Source: Ornithinimicrobium sufpigmenti
GTDB lineage: Bacteria > Actinomycetota > Actinomycetes > Actinomycetales > Dermatophilaceae
Direction: 5' to 3'
NCBI RefSeq assembly: GCF_004322775.1
Contig: NZ_CP036403.1
Location: 2,294,001-2,358,000, forward strand
DNA: 64,000 nt
Part shown: positions 25,850 through 34,054 of the stretch, piece by piece
Numbering within the stretch: position 1 is the stretch's first letter
How the letters are laid out: every line of letters starts with the position of its first letter
Position numbers and translations under genes: made by a program
Notes under the pieces: generated by a model
The model's input: only the letters and a program-made list of their open reading frames with translations
What the model was told of the DNA's origin: nothing
Database searches by the model: none

Positions 25850-26863
25850 GTGACGATCGACCAGGTCGCCGCGCCCGGCGCCCGCGCGGCCCGTGCCAAC
25901 GCCCACTCCGCCCGGTGGCTGCGTGTCCTCGCCGTGCCCGGCATGCTCCTGGTCGGCGTCATCGTCGCGGTGCAGTCGCAGGTCAATGGCCGGTTACGCG
26001 AGGAGCTCGGCAGCGGGCTGCAGGCCTCGGTCATCACCGCAATGCTGACCTTCTGCGTCGGGTGCTTCATCACCTCAGCCGTCGTGGCTGCGCTGCCCGA
26101 GCAGCGCCGCCGCTTTGGGCACTTCCGCCGCTCGCTCGTCACGCAGGTTCTGCCGGTCCGGCTCATCTGGGGCGGCGCGCTCGGCGTGCTCTTCGTGGTC
26201 AGCCAGGCCCTGGCGGTGGGGCCGGTCGGGCTGGCCGTCTTCACGATGGCCATCGTCCTGGGGCAGACGGCCGGCGGTGCCGCGGCGGACCGGTTCGGGC
26301 TCGGTCCCGGTGGCCCGCAGCCGCTCTCGGTGCCCCGGCTCGTCGCGTCGGCGACGGCACTGGGCGCGATCGTCTTGGCCGGTGCCGGGCGACCCGGCGG
26401 AGCGGGCGGGACGAGCACTACGGTCGTCGTCCTGCTCCTCATGCTCACCGTCGTGGCAGGGGTCGGCACCGCGATCCAGCAGGCGCTCAACGGTCGGGTC
26501 GGTGCCGTCGCCGGGCCCTATGTCGCGGCCTGGCTCAACACCGCCATCGGCTCGGGGATCCTCATCCTCGCCCTCGGCGTGGCCGCGCTGCTGCCGCACG
26601 AGTTCCACGGCTGGCCCACCCAGTGGTGGCTCTACACCGGCGGTCCGCTCGGCATCTCCTTCATCGCCCTGTCCGCCGCTCTCGTGCGCGTGCACGGAGT
26701 ACTGGTGCTCATGCTCTGCACGATCGCCGGGCAGATGGCCACCGCCTGGGCGCTGGCCACCCTCGGGGCGGGGGACGTCCCGTGGAGCACCCACGTCGCG
26801 ACCCTCCTGGTCCTCCTCGGTGCCGGGGTCGCCCTCCTGACCCGCCGCGGCGCCGCACGATGA
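25850..26863 (+). CDS. DMT-superfamily transporter, double YdcZ (DUF606) domain
   Basis: 337 residues with about ten hydrophobic helices. Two homologous halves are visible: VIVAVQSQVNGRL near residue 40 and GTAIQQALNGRVG near residue 205, each an N-G-R motif at the start of a YdcZ unit. YdcZ-like proteins are small drug/metabolite-type permeases, usually one unit of about 150 residues, so this is an internal fusion. Substrate unknown. The stop overlaps the ATG of a truncated MFS gene, suggesting a former operon. Confidence 0.8.
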   Translation: MTIDQVAAPGARAARANAHSARWLRVLAVPGMLLVGVIVAVQSQVNGRLREELGSGLQASVITAMLTFCVGCFITSAVVAALPEQRRRFGHFRRSLVTQVLPVRLIWGGALGVLFVVSQALAVGPVGLAVFTMAIVLGQTAGGAAADRFGLGPGGPQPLSVPRLVASATALGAIVLAGAGRPGGAGGTSTTVVVLLLMLTVVAGVGTAIQQALNGRVGAVAGPYVAAWLNTAIGSGILILALGVAALLPHEFHGWPTQWWLYTGGPLGISFIALSAALVRVHGVLVLMLCTIAGQMATAWALATLGAGDVPWSTHVATLLVLLGAGVALLTRRGAAR

Positions 26864-26990
26864 CCGTGCCTGTCACCTCCTCGGCCGACCATGCAGCCGT
26901 CCAGGCCCGCACCGTCCTGACCCTCATGGGCAGCCAGACGCTGGACGGCATCAGCGTGGCCGCCGACATCGGGGGTGAGCGGACCTGCGC
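26860..26990 (+). pseudogene. MFS transporter, N-terminal remnant
   Basis: ATG overlaps the upstream stop (ATGA). The frame reads ARTVLTLMGSQTLDGISVAADIG, which resembles the first helix of a drug-efflux MFS protein, then loses hydrophobic character and runs into the convergent oxidoreductase gene. At least 350 residues are missing. The truncation probably came with island rearrangement. Confidence 0.5.
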
Positions 26991-27039
26991 CGGAAGCAGC
27001 GGCGGCTGCCAAGCCCGGTGCAGGGTCCGACGGCCTTAC

Positions 27040-27972
27040 CTAGCTCTGGTCGCCGATGGTGATGGCGATCTTGCCGCGTACGTGACCCTCGATGCTGCTG
27101 CGGAAGGCGTCGGCCGCGCGCTCCAGGGGGAAGGTGTCGGCGATGACCGGCTTCACCCTCTCGTCCTCCACGAGCTCGGTGAGCGCAAGCAGGTGGGCAG
27201 GGTTGGGACGGACGAAGATGTAACGGCCACCCTTCTGCTTCACTCTGTCATCGACCACGGAGGCAACTCGCTCGGGCGTGTTCAGGTACGGCAGGGATGC
27301 CATCCAGTCCTCGCCTCCTACAAAGTCGACGACGGCATCAAGCCCATCGGGCGCCGCCTCGGCGACGCGTTCCCCGAGCCCGTTGCCGTAGCTCAGCGGT
27401 TCGGCGCCGAGCGAGCGCAGGAAGTCGTGGTTCTTCTCGGACGCAGTGGCCAGGACGCGGGCTCCCCACGCCGTGGCGATCTGGATGGCGTAGGTACCCA
27501 CGCCGCCCGCTCCGTTGTGCACCAGGACGGTGTCACCCGCGGTCGCGCCGACCGCCTCGAGTGACTGGTATGCCGTCAGTCCCGCAAGGGGCATGGTGGC
27601 TGCTTCGGCCCAGGACACGTTGCGCGGTTTCCGGGCCAGGGCCCGCACCGGAGCGGCGACCCGCTCGGCGAACGTGCCCAACCCCACCGTGTCCATACGG
27701 GCGTAGCCGATCACCTCGTCACCGGCCTGGAACTCGGTCACCGACGCTCCCGGCTCCACGACGACGCCAGCCACGTCCCAACCTGGAATCACCGGAAAGT
27801 AGGTCGGCAGGGCAGCGTCGAGATAGCCGGCGGTGATCTTCCAGTCGACCGGGTTGACCGACGATGCCCGCACGTCGAGGAGCACGCTGTCCGGCCCCAC
27901 CTTCGGTTCAGGCTGGTCGCCGTACTGAAGAACGTCGGGATCACCGTACTCGTCGTAGAACACTGCCTTCAT
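27040..27972 (-). CDS. NADPH-dependent quinone oxidoreductase-like MDR enzyme
   Basis: 310 residues; AGGAGAAGGAG precedes the ATG. Medium-chain reductase fold: MKAVFYDEYGDPDVLQ, the ASSVNPVDWKI strand, GWDVAGVV, and the Rossmann motif VHNGAGGVGTYAIQ (near 150). Zinc-binding Cys residues are absent, as in zeta-crystallin/QOR enzymes that reduce quinones or enones with NADPH. Intact and probably expressed alone; a TATTCT hexamer is seen about 16 bases upstream. Confidence 0.87.
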   Translation of the reverse strand: MKAVFYDEYGDPDVLQYGDQPEPKVGPDSVLLDVRASSVNPVDWKITAGYLDAALPTYFPVIPGWDVAGVVVEPGASVTEFQAGDEVIGYARMDTVGLGTFAERVAAPVRALARKPRNVSWAEAATMPLAGLTAYQSLEAVGATAGDTVLVHNGAGGVGTYAIQIATAWGARVLATASEKNHDFLRSLGAEPLSYGNGLGERVAEAAPDGLDAVVDFVGGEDWMASLPYLNTPERVASVVDDRVKQKGGRYIFVRPNPAHLLALTELVEDERVKPVIADTFPLERAADAFRSSIEGHVRGKIAITIGDQS

Positions 27973-28556
27973 CCTGCTCCTTCTCCTAAGAATAGGCCCC
28001 GCCGGGGCTCGTCATCTTCCGCCGGCAGCAACCGCCGGTTCCCGGTCCGCATTCCCGGCGACGGCGCGATCGCCACCATCCACAAGCGCCGCCCCGGACC
28101 ACACCGGCTCGTCCATTGGCTCCCGACCCTCACCCTCCGGGCCATGCTCGGCAGGCGGACGTCCCGGCCGCGATCTGGTCCGGCCAGGCGGTGCTGCCGC
28201 CCTGACCGAGGCCGCACGCTACTGCCGCGCCCTGACCCCAACGGCGTCGTGGCAGTTCGAAGGCTAGCTCCGGTTCACCGGTGACGGGTCGTCCGCTGTC
28301 CGTCAATTCCGCAGTAGGCCGATGGATCCGCGTGTGCCCCGTCGTCGGCGGATCGCGCCACTCGTCGTCTCCCACAGTCAGCACTAGGCGGGCCGTGTGC
28401 AGTGCTAGATCGATGCTGATGTGAAACCCACGGTCGCAGACCTGGAAGAGACCATCCGCTCCCCATCCCCCACCATGGTCGGCCTGCTCGCCGTCCAGCG
28501 CGTGAAGACCGGCGACGTCTCAGCCGCACGGTCATACCGCGATCCGGTAGCCGGAA
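27973..28556. other. Gene-free region with unassigned coding debris
   Basis: No start-to-stop frame here is convincing. One frame near 28160-28266 ends LTEAARYCRALTPTASWQFEG, and another near 28420-28550 reads TVADLEETIRSPSPTMVGLLAVQRV. Both look like pieces of lost genes but match nothing I recognise. Confidence 0.35.
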
Positions 28557-28916
28557 CTAGTGCCATCTGGCCAAGTGGCGGGTTGCTACCCGGTGGTCGG
28601 TCTTGCCGCTGGCGATGGCGATGACCAGGTCGTACGCGTCGTCGTCGGGTGCCTGGAGATCGACGCCGTTGAGGCCGTAGAACACGACCACGGCGAGCCA
28701 CCCCAGCCGCTTGTTGCCATCGACGAGCGGGTGGTTGACGACGATGGACTCCAGCAGCGCGCCCGCTTTGGCGTCGATGCCGGGGTAGGCGTCACGTCCG
28801 AAGACGTTCGCGCTGGGGCGGTGAGCCGCCGAGTCCAGCAGGCCAAGGTCCTGGATCGGACCCACGCCGAGGTCCGCTGCCAGGGCGAGCAGATCCTCGG
28901 TGGTGAGGTACTCCAA
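28557..28916 (-). CDS. doc: Doc/Fic-fold toxin of a type II TA system
   Basis: 119 residues, TTG start 3 bases after the antitoxin stop. The Fic motif HPLVDGNKRLGW (near 62) matches the short Doc form H-x-F/L-x-D-G-N-K-R. Doc phosphorylates EF-Tu and so stops translation. GLLDSAAHRP and YPGIDAKAGALLESI precede the motif as in Phage P1 Doc relatives. Length and motif are intact. Confidence 0.88.
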   Translation of the reverse strand: MEYLTTEDLLALAADLGVGPIQDLGLLDSAAHRPSANVFGRDAYPGIDAKAGALLESIVVNHPLVDGNKRLGWLAVVVFYGLNGVDLQAPDDDAYDLVIAIASGKTDHRVATRHLARWH

Positions 28917-28919
28917 GGG

Positions 28920-29123
28920 TCAGCGTCCGAGACGCTCGAGCAGGTCGGCGTACCGCTCTCGCCCCCGCGCAGACAGCTCGCGTACGCGCTCCTCGTGCCC
29001 ACGCCGCGCGGCCGCCTCCCGGATCGCCCGCACCGTCGCCTCCTGCTTGCTCACACCCTCAGCTTCGGCCAGAGCCGCCAATGCTCGCTCATCCTCAGGA
29101 GACAGTCGCAGAGTCATCGCCAT
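28920..29123 (-). CDS. Ribbon-helix-helix antitoxin partner of Doc
   Basis: 67 residues. TLRLSPEDERALAALAEAEGVSKQEATVRAI is a CopG/Arc-like ribbon-helix-helix, followed by an Arg/Glu-rich helix ending ERYADLLERLGR. Doc usually pairs with Phd-fold antitoxins; RHH partners also occur in actinobacteria. The start is leaderless from TACCAT, and two direct GATACCA repeats upstream suggest autoregulation. Confidence 0.82.
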   Translation of the reverse strand: MAMTLRLSPEDERALAALAEAEGVSKQEATVRAIREAAARRGHEERVRELSARGRERYADLLERLGR

Positions 29124-29129
29124 GTGGTC

Positions 29130-29148
29130 ATGGTATCGCTGTGGTATC
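29130..29148 (-). promoter_or_regulatory. Operator direct repeats and -10 of the RHH-doc operon
   Basis: GATACCA occurs twice with an 11-base period, one helical turn, as expected for RHH dimers bound side by side. TACCAT (29130-29135) overlaps one repeat and ends 6 bases before ATG at 29123. Confidence 0.55.
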
Positions 29149-29164
29149 TAACGCTCATGCCGCG

Positions 29165-29300
29165 GTCGTTAGACATCGAACCGGCGCTGAAGGATGCTGA
29201 GTCGTCGCAGGCGTTCGGCGCGCACCCGGCGGACTTGGCAACGAGGACCCCGAAGTGCAGCTCCGCCAGGGTGACGGTGCTGATGGCCAGGACGCCGGCC
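29165..29300 (-). pseudogene. Second, internally deleted vapC copy
   Basis: 29183-29299 copies the middle of the first vapC half (AELHFGVLV and RAERLRRLS). It is shifted by a one-base deletion. Just before it, 29158-29174 matches the sequence spanning the stop of the intact 3' end of vapC (23768-23786). So this is a vapC copy whose first and last parts are joined by deletion. No antitoxin gene is beside it. Confidence 0.75.
29183..29299 (+). repeat. Direct repeat copy B
   Basis: Partner of 25112-25229, same orientation. Confidence 0.85.
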
Positions 29301-29391
29301 GCACTGAGGACGCCGTGGCGTCCGTTCCTCCGGTGGAGAGGTCCTTGACCTCAGGGACATACCCGCGTGATACGTGCCCGGCCGTGAGTGG

Positions 29392-29721
29392 CTACCGGCC
29401 GGTGTTGATCACACAGAACAGGCTGCCCGTCGGGTCGGCCAGGACAATGAAGTCAGCGTCCTCGGGGTAGTCCCAATCAACTCGAGTAGCACCAAGCGAG
29501 ATCATGCGCTCGACCTCGGCGTGCTGCTCCGCTTCGCTGTCCGTCCATAGGTCCAGGTGTGTGCGGTCCTTACTGTCGAGGTGGAGGTGACAGGCGCCGC
29601 CCTTGCGTGGAACCAAGAATTCTGGATTGGCCCCTCGGTCGTATCCGAGCGCCTGGCTCCAGAAGGAGCCAGCGCGCTCCGTGTCTGCGGTGCTCATGAC
29701 GATCGCTCCGATGCGAACCAT
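29392..29721 (-). CDS. VOC-family (glyoxalase/bleomycin-resistance fold) protein
   Basis: 109 residues, a single VOC domain. MVRIGAIVMSTADTERAGSFWSQALGYD is the first beta-alpha-beta unit, and FIVLADPTGSLFCVI the last strands. HLHLDSK and HLDLWTDSE supply the candidate metal ligands. The family includes glyoxalases, dioxygenases and drug-binding proteins; the actual role is not evident. Confidence 0.85.
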   Translation of the reverse strand: MVRIGAIVMSTADTERAGSFWSQALGYDRGANPEFLVPRKGGACHLHLDSKDRTHLDLWTDSEAEQHAEVERMISLGATRVDWDYPEDADFIVLADPTGSLFCVINTGR

Positions 29722-30130
29722 GAGATTGACGCTATCGCCAGCGCCGAGATCCTATCCGCTCTTGCCGCATGGAGCGTGGGCCGCACGCTAGGGCCGCTTC
29801 ACGTGCACGCCTGACGACGCCCGCACCGACGGAGTCCCTAGCCGTGCGGCGGGGCGTCTCAGAATCTGTCGCCGACGTCTCAGAGTCCGCCGCTGAAGTG
29901 CCCGGTCTGTCGCACGTGTCGCGAACGCTCCAGTACATCGCAGAATGCGTCCTCGTTGACACACTGTCAGGCCTCCAGGGAAGAGCACGATCGTGACGGA
30001 CATCGGATCGGCCAAGATGAGTGAGTCCTGCTCACGCCTGTACCCGTGTGTCATCTCGACTTGACTGTTCCGCGCCCCGCTACCGTTCGGTGGTGCCCTC
30101 CTCGAACTGCTGATCCGCGCCCATCCGGCG
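29722..30130. other. Gene-free region
   Basis: No frame has a recognisable product. A TACCGT hexamer (30081-30086) lies 44 bases before the VanZ-like gene; a six-residue GTG frame (30093-30113) begins 6 bases after it, possibly a leader peptide. Confidence 0.3.
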
Positions 30131-31808
30131 GTGGTGTGGTGGACGGGGCTGTGCATCGTGGGGGTGGTCGTGCTCGCACTACGCCGTCCTTCGTTCGGCC
30201 CTGGCCGCTGCGTGGCGATCGGTGCCATGGGCATGATGACCCTGTTGGCTGTTGCGCCGCCGCGACGCGGACCGGTAGATGGGGTCGCCCGTACCTGTGA
30301 TCTAGGTCCGGAGCATCTGCTGTGGCCGTGGGACTGGTTCAAGCAGGACCCTCGGATGGGTCTGGTGGGGCTGATGATCGTGACCGGTGTGGCTCTGTCG
30401 AGGCGTCCGCGCTGGCTCCCGGCGGCTCTTGCGCTGCCGCTGCTGCTAGAGGGGGTTCAGTACGTCTTTCCCGGACTGGCGCGCGCCTGCTCTGCTCCTG
30501 ACGTGCTGCATGCGTGGATGGGGCTGGTCGTCGGGTTCGTGGCGGGCGCGGTGCTGCTACAGGTCGGTCGTGTCCTTCAGGGCATCCGCGTGCGGGTGTT
30601 GGCAGGTTCTGTGGTGCTCGGGGTGGCCGTGACAGCGGTGGCGGGCTGGAGCGGGGACCCGGGTGTGGTGGACCCGAACACGCGGGTAGGGCTGCGCGGG
30701 GAGGGGGTGCACTTCCCTGATCTCGACGTGCCGGGCGACGCGGACCAGGCCTGGGTCGACGCCGGGACCCTGCCAGGTGCCGGGACGCCATACGAAGAGA
30801 TGGCGCGGACAGCGTTGTGGGACCTGAAGCACCTCTCCGAGAACCTGACGACCGAGGTGGCTGTCCTTCCGCATGCCGGGCCGGCGGAGGATTTGGGGGT
30901 ACTTCTGGCCCCGGGACGGTGCCTTCCTGGCGGTGGCTCTGGCCCGCACGGGTCACGCCGACCGGTCCGTGGTGCTGCTGTCGCGGACCAGCGAGCTGTA
31001 CCTGGACCCGATGTACGGGTTCGATGCCCGGTACCTCCTCTCCGGCGGCCGGATCTACCTCGACCCTCGCCGTGCGCAGGTCGACGGCTGCGGATGGGTC
31101 CTGTGGGCGATCCACGAGACGGGCATGCTCGCGGCGCTGCCCCCAGACGTGCACGACCTGCGGGACCGGTGCACCGACCAGTTGTTGCGGGCCACCGGTG
31201 GCGGCAGCCACCTGCCGGCACCGGGGCAGGACTACTGGGAACAGACCACCTATGACCACCTGCTCGGCGCCAGCGCCCCCGTCGCCGCCGGGTTGAGGTT
31301 CGCCTCGGCTGACTACCGGGCCCTGGGACAGGAGCAGCGTGCCGACGTCGTGGACCAGGCAGCAGGAGGCGTGCGTTCCGAGATCGAGAGATTCTTCGGA
31401 CCCACCTATCTGCGAGCCGGCACCCACGGAGGCCTGGACGCCGCGACCGCGATGCTGATGCCGCCGTTCGACCCGGATCCTCTGCCCGGCGTGCAAGAGG
31501 CATGGTTCGGTTACCAGCAGGAAGCGGTCCGGCCCGGCGGAGGCCTGGCGCCAGGGTCGGAGTGGAAGAACGACGGCATCTCCTGGACCCCCGAGGTCGC
31601 ACTGGTCGCCTACACAGCCGTAGCGTCCGGACAGGACGAGATTGCGCGCCACTGGATCCACTGGCTCGACCAGCACCGCGCCCCCTGGGGGTCGCTCCCG
31701 GAGAAGGTCGACTCCCAAGGCCGTGCAGGTGGCCCCGCCCCACTGGGATGGACCAGCGCCCTCGTCCTTCTCACTCTCGACGAGCTCACGGAGCCTCCCC
31801 AGGGCTGA
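30131..31808 (+). pseudogene. VanZ-like membrane domain fused to a GH15-like glycosidase, frameshifted
   Basis: GTG start is tentative. The first frame has 5-6 hydrophobic helices with a VanZ-like signature (LEGVQYVFPGLARACSAPDVLHAW), then a soluble part ending DLKHLSENLTTEVAVLPHAGP at about 30885. There the sense continues one frame over: RRIWGYFWPRDGAFLAVAL, DGCGWVLWAI, GWTSALVLLTLDEL. WxYxWPRD and DGxGxxLWA are typical of GH15-like alpha/alpha6 glycosidases. A single missing base near GGCCGGCGG explains the shift. Restored, the protein would be about 560 residues. The fusion is unusual; it could also be two overlapping genes. Confidence 0.6.
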
Positions 31809-32218
31809 GGAAACCGCGCGGCACGTGCGCGTCGATGCAAACCGTCGCTCACCCACGTCCGGTGATGCCGCGGGCCGTCCGCCGGGGAGCACAGTGGTAC
31901 GCGGACCAGGGGTGCGACCTGATGCAGCCGCCAGGGCAAGACCGTCGCGTCACAGTCACCGGACAGGGTGGCGACTCCTGCTCGTGCTGTGACCGTCGAC
32001 CGCCAGGCGCTGCCAAGATCCCGTCCTTGGGCGACGGATACACCACGTGTGGACGGGCGCGCCGCGGCGGCGGTCTTCTCCGCCGTGCAGAGGCAGAGCG
32101 GCGACCGGTAACGCTGTGGAGGACCGGAACCGGGCGGCGGGAGGAGCGATCCCCCGGCCGCGGGACGTGCGGAGCAAAAGCCGTTGTGCCGTGCGTGGCA
32201 CGTGCCGACACTGGGCTC
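31809..32218. other. Gene-free region
   Basis: Nothing recognisable on either strand. A weak GACACT hexamer lies 6 bases before the next ATG. Confidence 0.3.
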
Positions 32219-33301
32219 ATGACGATCGAGGTCTCCACCCTGCGGTTCGACCCCGGAGCCACCGCTCCTGACGCGGAGGAAGGCGCTTTCCTGAAGGCCT
32301 ACGCCGACCTGCTCCGGCGGGAGCTGGTCAGCACCTACGGCGACGACGACCTGGCCGACTCGGCCGAGGTGCTCCAGACGGTCTTCCGCGAGCAGCGCTA
32401 CCGCCGCAAGGCAGTGCTGCTCGCCCGGGACGGCGACACGGTGGTGGGCGGGGCGTGGCTGGCGATGCCGCTGACGGACAACACCTCAGTGGCTTCCTGC
32501 GCACCCTCGGTCGACCCGGCCTGCGACCCGGCGCCCGTCCTGGCTGCGCTGTGGGAGCACGTTCTGTCGCAGGTCCGGGAAGCGGGGCGCAGCACCGTGC
32601 AGGTCTGGACCGGCCACGTCGTCGACCCGTCGGCTCCGCAGGTTGTCCCCCGCACCGGCGTGGGGAGCCTTCCACGGGATGCGACAACCCGTGCGCTGGA
32701 AGAGCTGGGCCTGGCGCTGGAGCAGGTGGAGCGGCACAGCGTGCTCCAGGTGACGGCCGGCCTGCAGGCCGCGGCCCGCGAGCTGCCCGCGGCGCGCGAG
32801 GCGGCGGGCACGGCATACCGGACGCTCGGGTGGGTCGGGCCGACCCCGCAGGACCGCCTCGAGGCCCTGGCGCGGCTGATGGCGCGGATGAGCACCGACG
32901 CCCCGTCGGGAGGGCTGGAACAGGAGGAGGAGGCCTGGGACGCCGAGCGGGTGGCGGAGCTGGAGCGTGTGTGCGTCGCGGCCGGCCGCACCCGCGTCAT
33001 GACCGTGGCCGAACACGTCGGGACGGGTGACCTGGTGGCCTACACCGTGGTCGAGCTGCCCAAGGACAAGCCGGCCGCGGGCTACCAGGAGGACACGCTG
33101 GTCCACGGCGACCACCGCGGCCACCGGCTAGGCATGCTGGTCAAGGCGCAGAACCTACGGCTGGTCGCCGATCACGCGCCGGACGTCCAGCGCCTGCACA
33201 CGTGGAACGCCGGCGAGAACGAACACATGCTGGCCATCAACGTCGCACTGGGCTTCCGGTCCGTGACCGTCGAGGGCGGCTGGCAGCTCACCGGCGTCTG
33301 A
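32219..33301 (+). CDS. Double-domain GNAT-like acetyltransferase
   Basis: 360 residues from ATG at 32219; the frame is open much further upstream but that part has no coding character. The N-terminal half contains VVGGAWLAMPL and a degenerate acyl-CoA site. The C-terminal half has DLVAYTVVELP, then DTLVHGDHRGHRLGMLVKA, the V-x-x-x-x-R-G-x-G-like pyrophosphate loop, and HTWNAGENEHMLAINVALGFR. Such tandem GNATs in actinobacteria include mycothiol synthase relatives and antibiotic acetyltransferases; this one is not assignable. Confidence 0.82.
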   Translation: MTIEVSTLRFDPGATAPDAEEGAFLKAYADLLRRELVSTYGDDDLADSAEVLQTVFREQRYRRKAVLLARDGDTVVGGAWLAMPLTDNTSVASCAPSVDPACDPAPVLAALWEHVLSQVREAGRSTVQVWTGHVVDPSAPQVVPRTGVGSLPRDATTRALEELGLALEQVERHSVLQVTAGLQAAARELPAAREAAGTAYRTLGWVGPTPQDRLEALARLMARMSTDAPSGGLEQEEEAWDAERVAELERVCVAAGRTRVMTVAEHVGTGDLVAYTVVELPKDKPAAGYQEDTLVHGDHRGHRLGMLVKAQNLRLVADHAPDVQRLHTWNAGENEHMLAINVALGFRSVTVEGGWQLTGV

Positions 33302-33673
33302 CGGCCGGCGCCTCAGCGGCCGCCTCCAGCGCCTCCTCGTCATCTGGGGTGGGCGCGGGAGCGATCGTGGGCGCAGCCTCAGTGGTCGAAGGGGGGAAGC
33401 CTTCCGTCGAATCCTCACATCCGGCTTGACAGCGGGTGGCACGGAGGCGGCACGATGCACGTCGAGCTGTACGTGGAGGTGCGTTGTGCTCCTAGGCCGG
33501 CCCCGCGGATGTCCCGAGATGCCGCGTCCTGGGGGCTGACATCTGCCGTCCTCGCCGGGGTCTCGGACAAGGATGAGATGACCGAGACGTTAGCTGGTGA
33601 GGCGGATACGGTGGTGATGTGGCACCGGGTGGCCTGCGCGGCCGCCCCACGACGAGGACGATGAGGGACGATC
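33302..33673. other. Intergenic region, possible small frame
   Basis: TTGACA occurs at 33426-33431, without a clear -10. A 69-residue ATG frame (33455-33664, starts MHVELYVEVR) follows it but has no recognisable domain and uses rare codons, so I do not call it. Confidence 0.3.
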
Positions 33674-33814
33674 ATGGGATTGTTCAGCGGACTGGCCAAG
33701 GCAGGCTTGGCGAAGAGGGCAGTCGATGAGGCTCGCAAGCCCGAGAACCAGCGAAAGCTGAAGAATGTCGTGGCGAAGGTGCGCAACCGGAAGGGCAGGG
33801 GCCAGGTCCACTAG
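33674..33814 (+). CDS. Small basic conserved actinobacterial protein
   Basis: 46 residues: MGLFSGLAKAGLAKRAVDEA, then KPENQRKLKNVVAKVRNR and a short tail. An amphipathic Lys/Arg-rich helix with a hydrophobic start. Similar tiny proteins are common beside tRNA or housekeeping genes in Micrococcales; function unknown. Too short for most ORF callers. Confidence 0.65.
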   Translation: MGLFSGLAKAGLAKRAVDEARKPENQRKLKNVVAKVRNRKGRGQVH

Positions 33815-33911
33815 GCCTCTGTAGCCCTGGGTCTGGCGGGGACTCCGTCCATACGAGTCACCCGATCGACCTGGTGGGCCGCATGATCGGCAGGTCAGCA
33901 GAGCCTGACGG

Positions 33912-33998
33912 TGGTGTCCGGAGGGGGACTTGAACCCCCACGCCCGTTAAGGGCACTAGCACCTCAAGCTAGCGCGTCTGCCATTCCGCCACCCGGAC
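33912..33998 (-). tRNA. tRNA-Leu (GAG), CCA encoded
   Basis: The minus strand starts GTCCGGGTGGCGGAATGG and ends GTTCAAGTCCCCC...GGACACCA. The anticodon arm is CTAGC-TTGAGGT-GCTAG, giving anticodon GAG for CUC/CUU codons. A long variable arm (GTGCCCTTAACGGGCGT) identifies a class II tRNA, and the CCA end is encoded. Confidence 0.95.
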
Positions 33999-34054
33999 AG
34001 GTGGTGTCTTCCCGCCTGTGGGCGGCGGGGCAACGACGCACAAGACTAGCACGC

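Noticed and set aside
33455..33664. 69-residue frame downstream of a TTGACA box
   Set aside because: No -10 at a suitable distance, no known domain and rare codons; could be chance.
33912..33998. att site copy for the island in the tRNA gene
   Set aside because: I found no second copy of the tRNA 3' end near the left side of the island.
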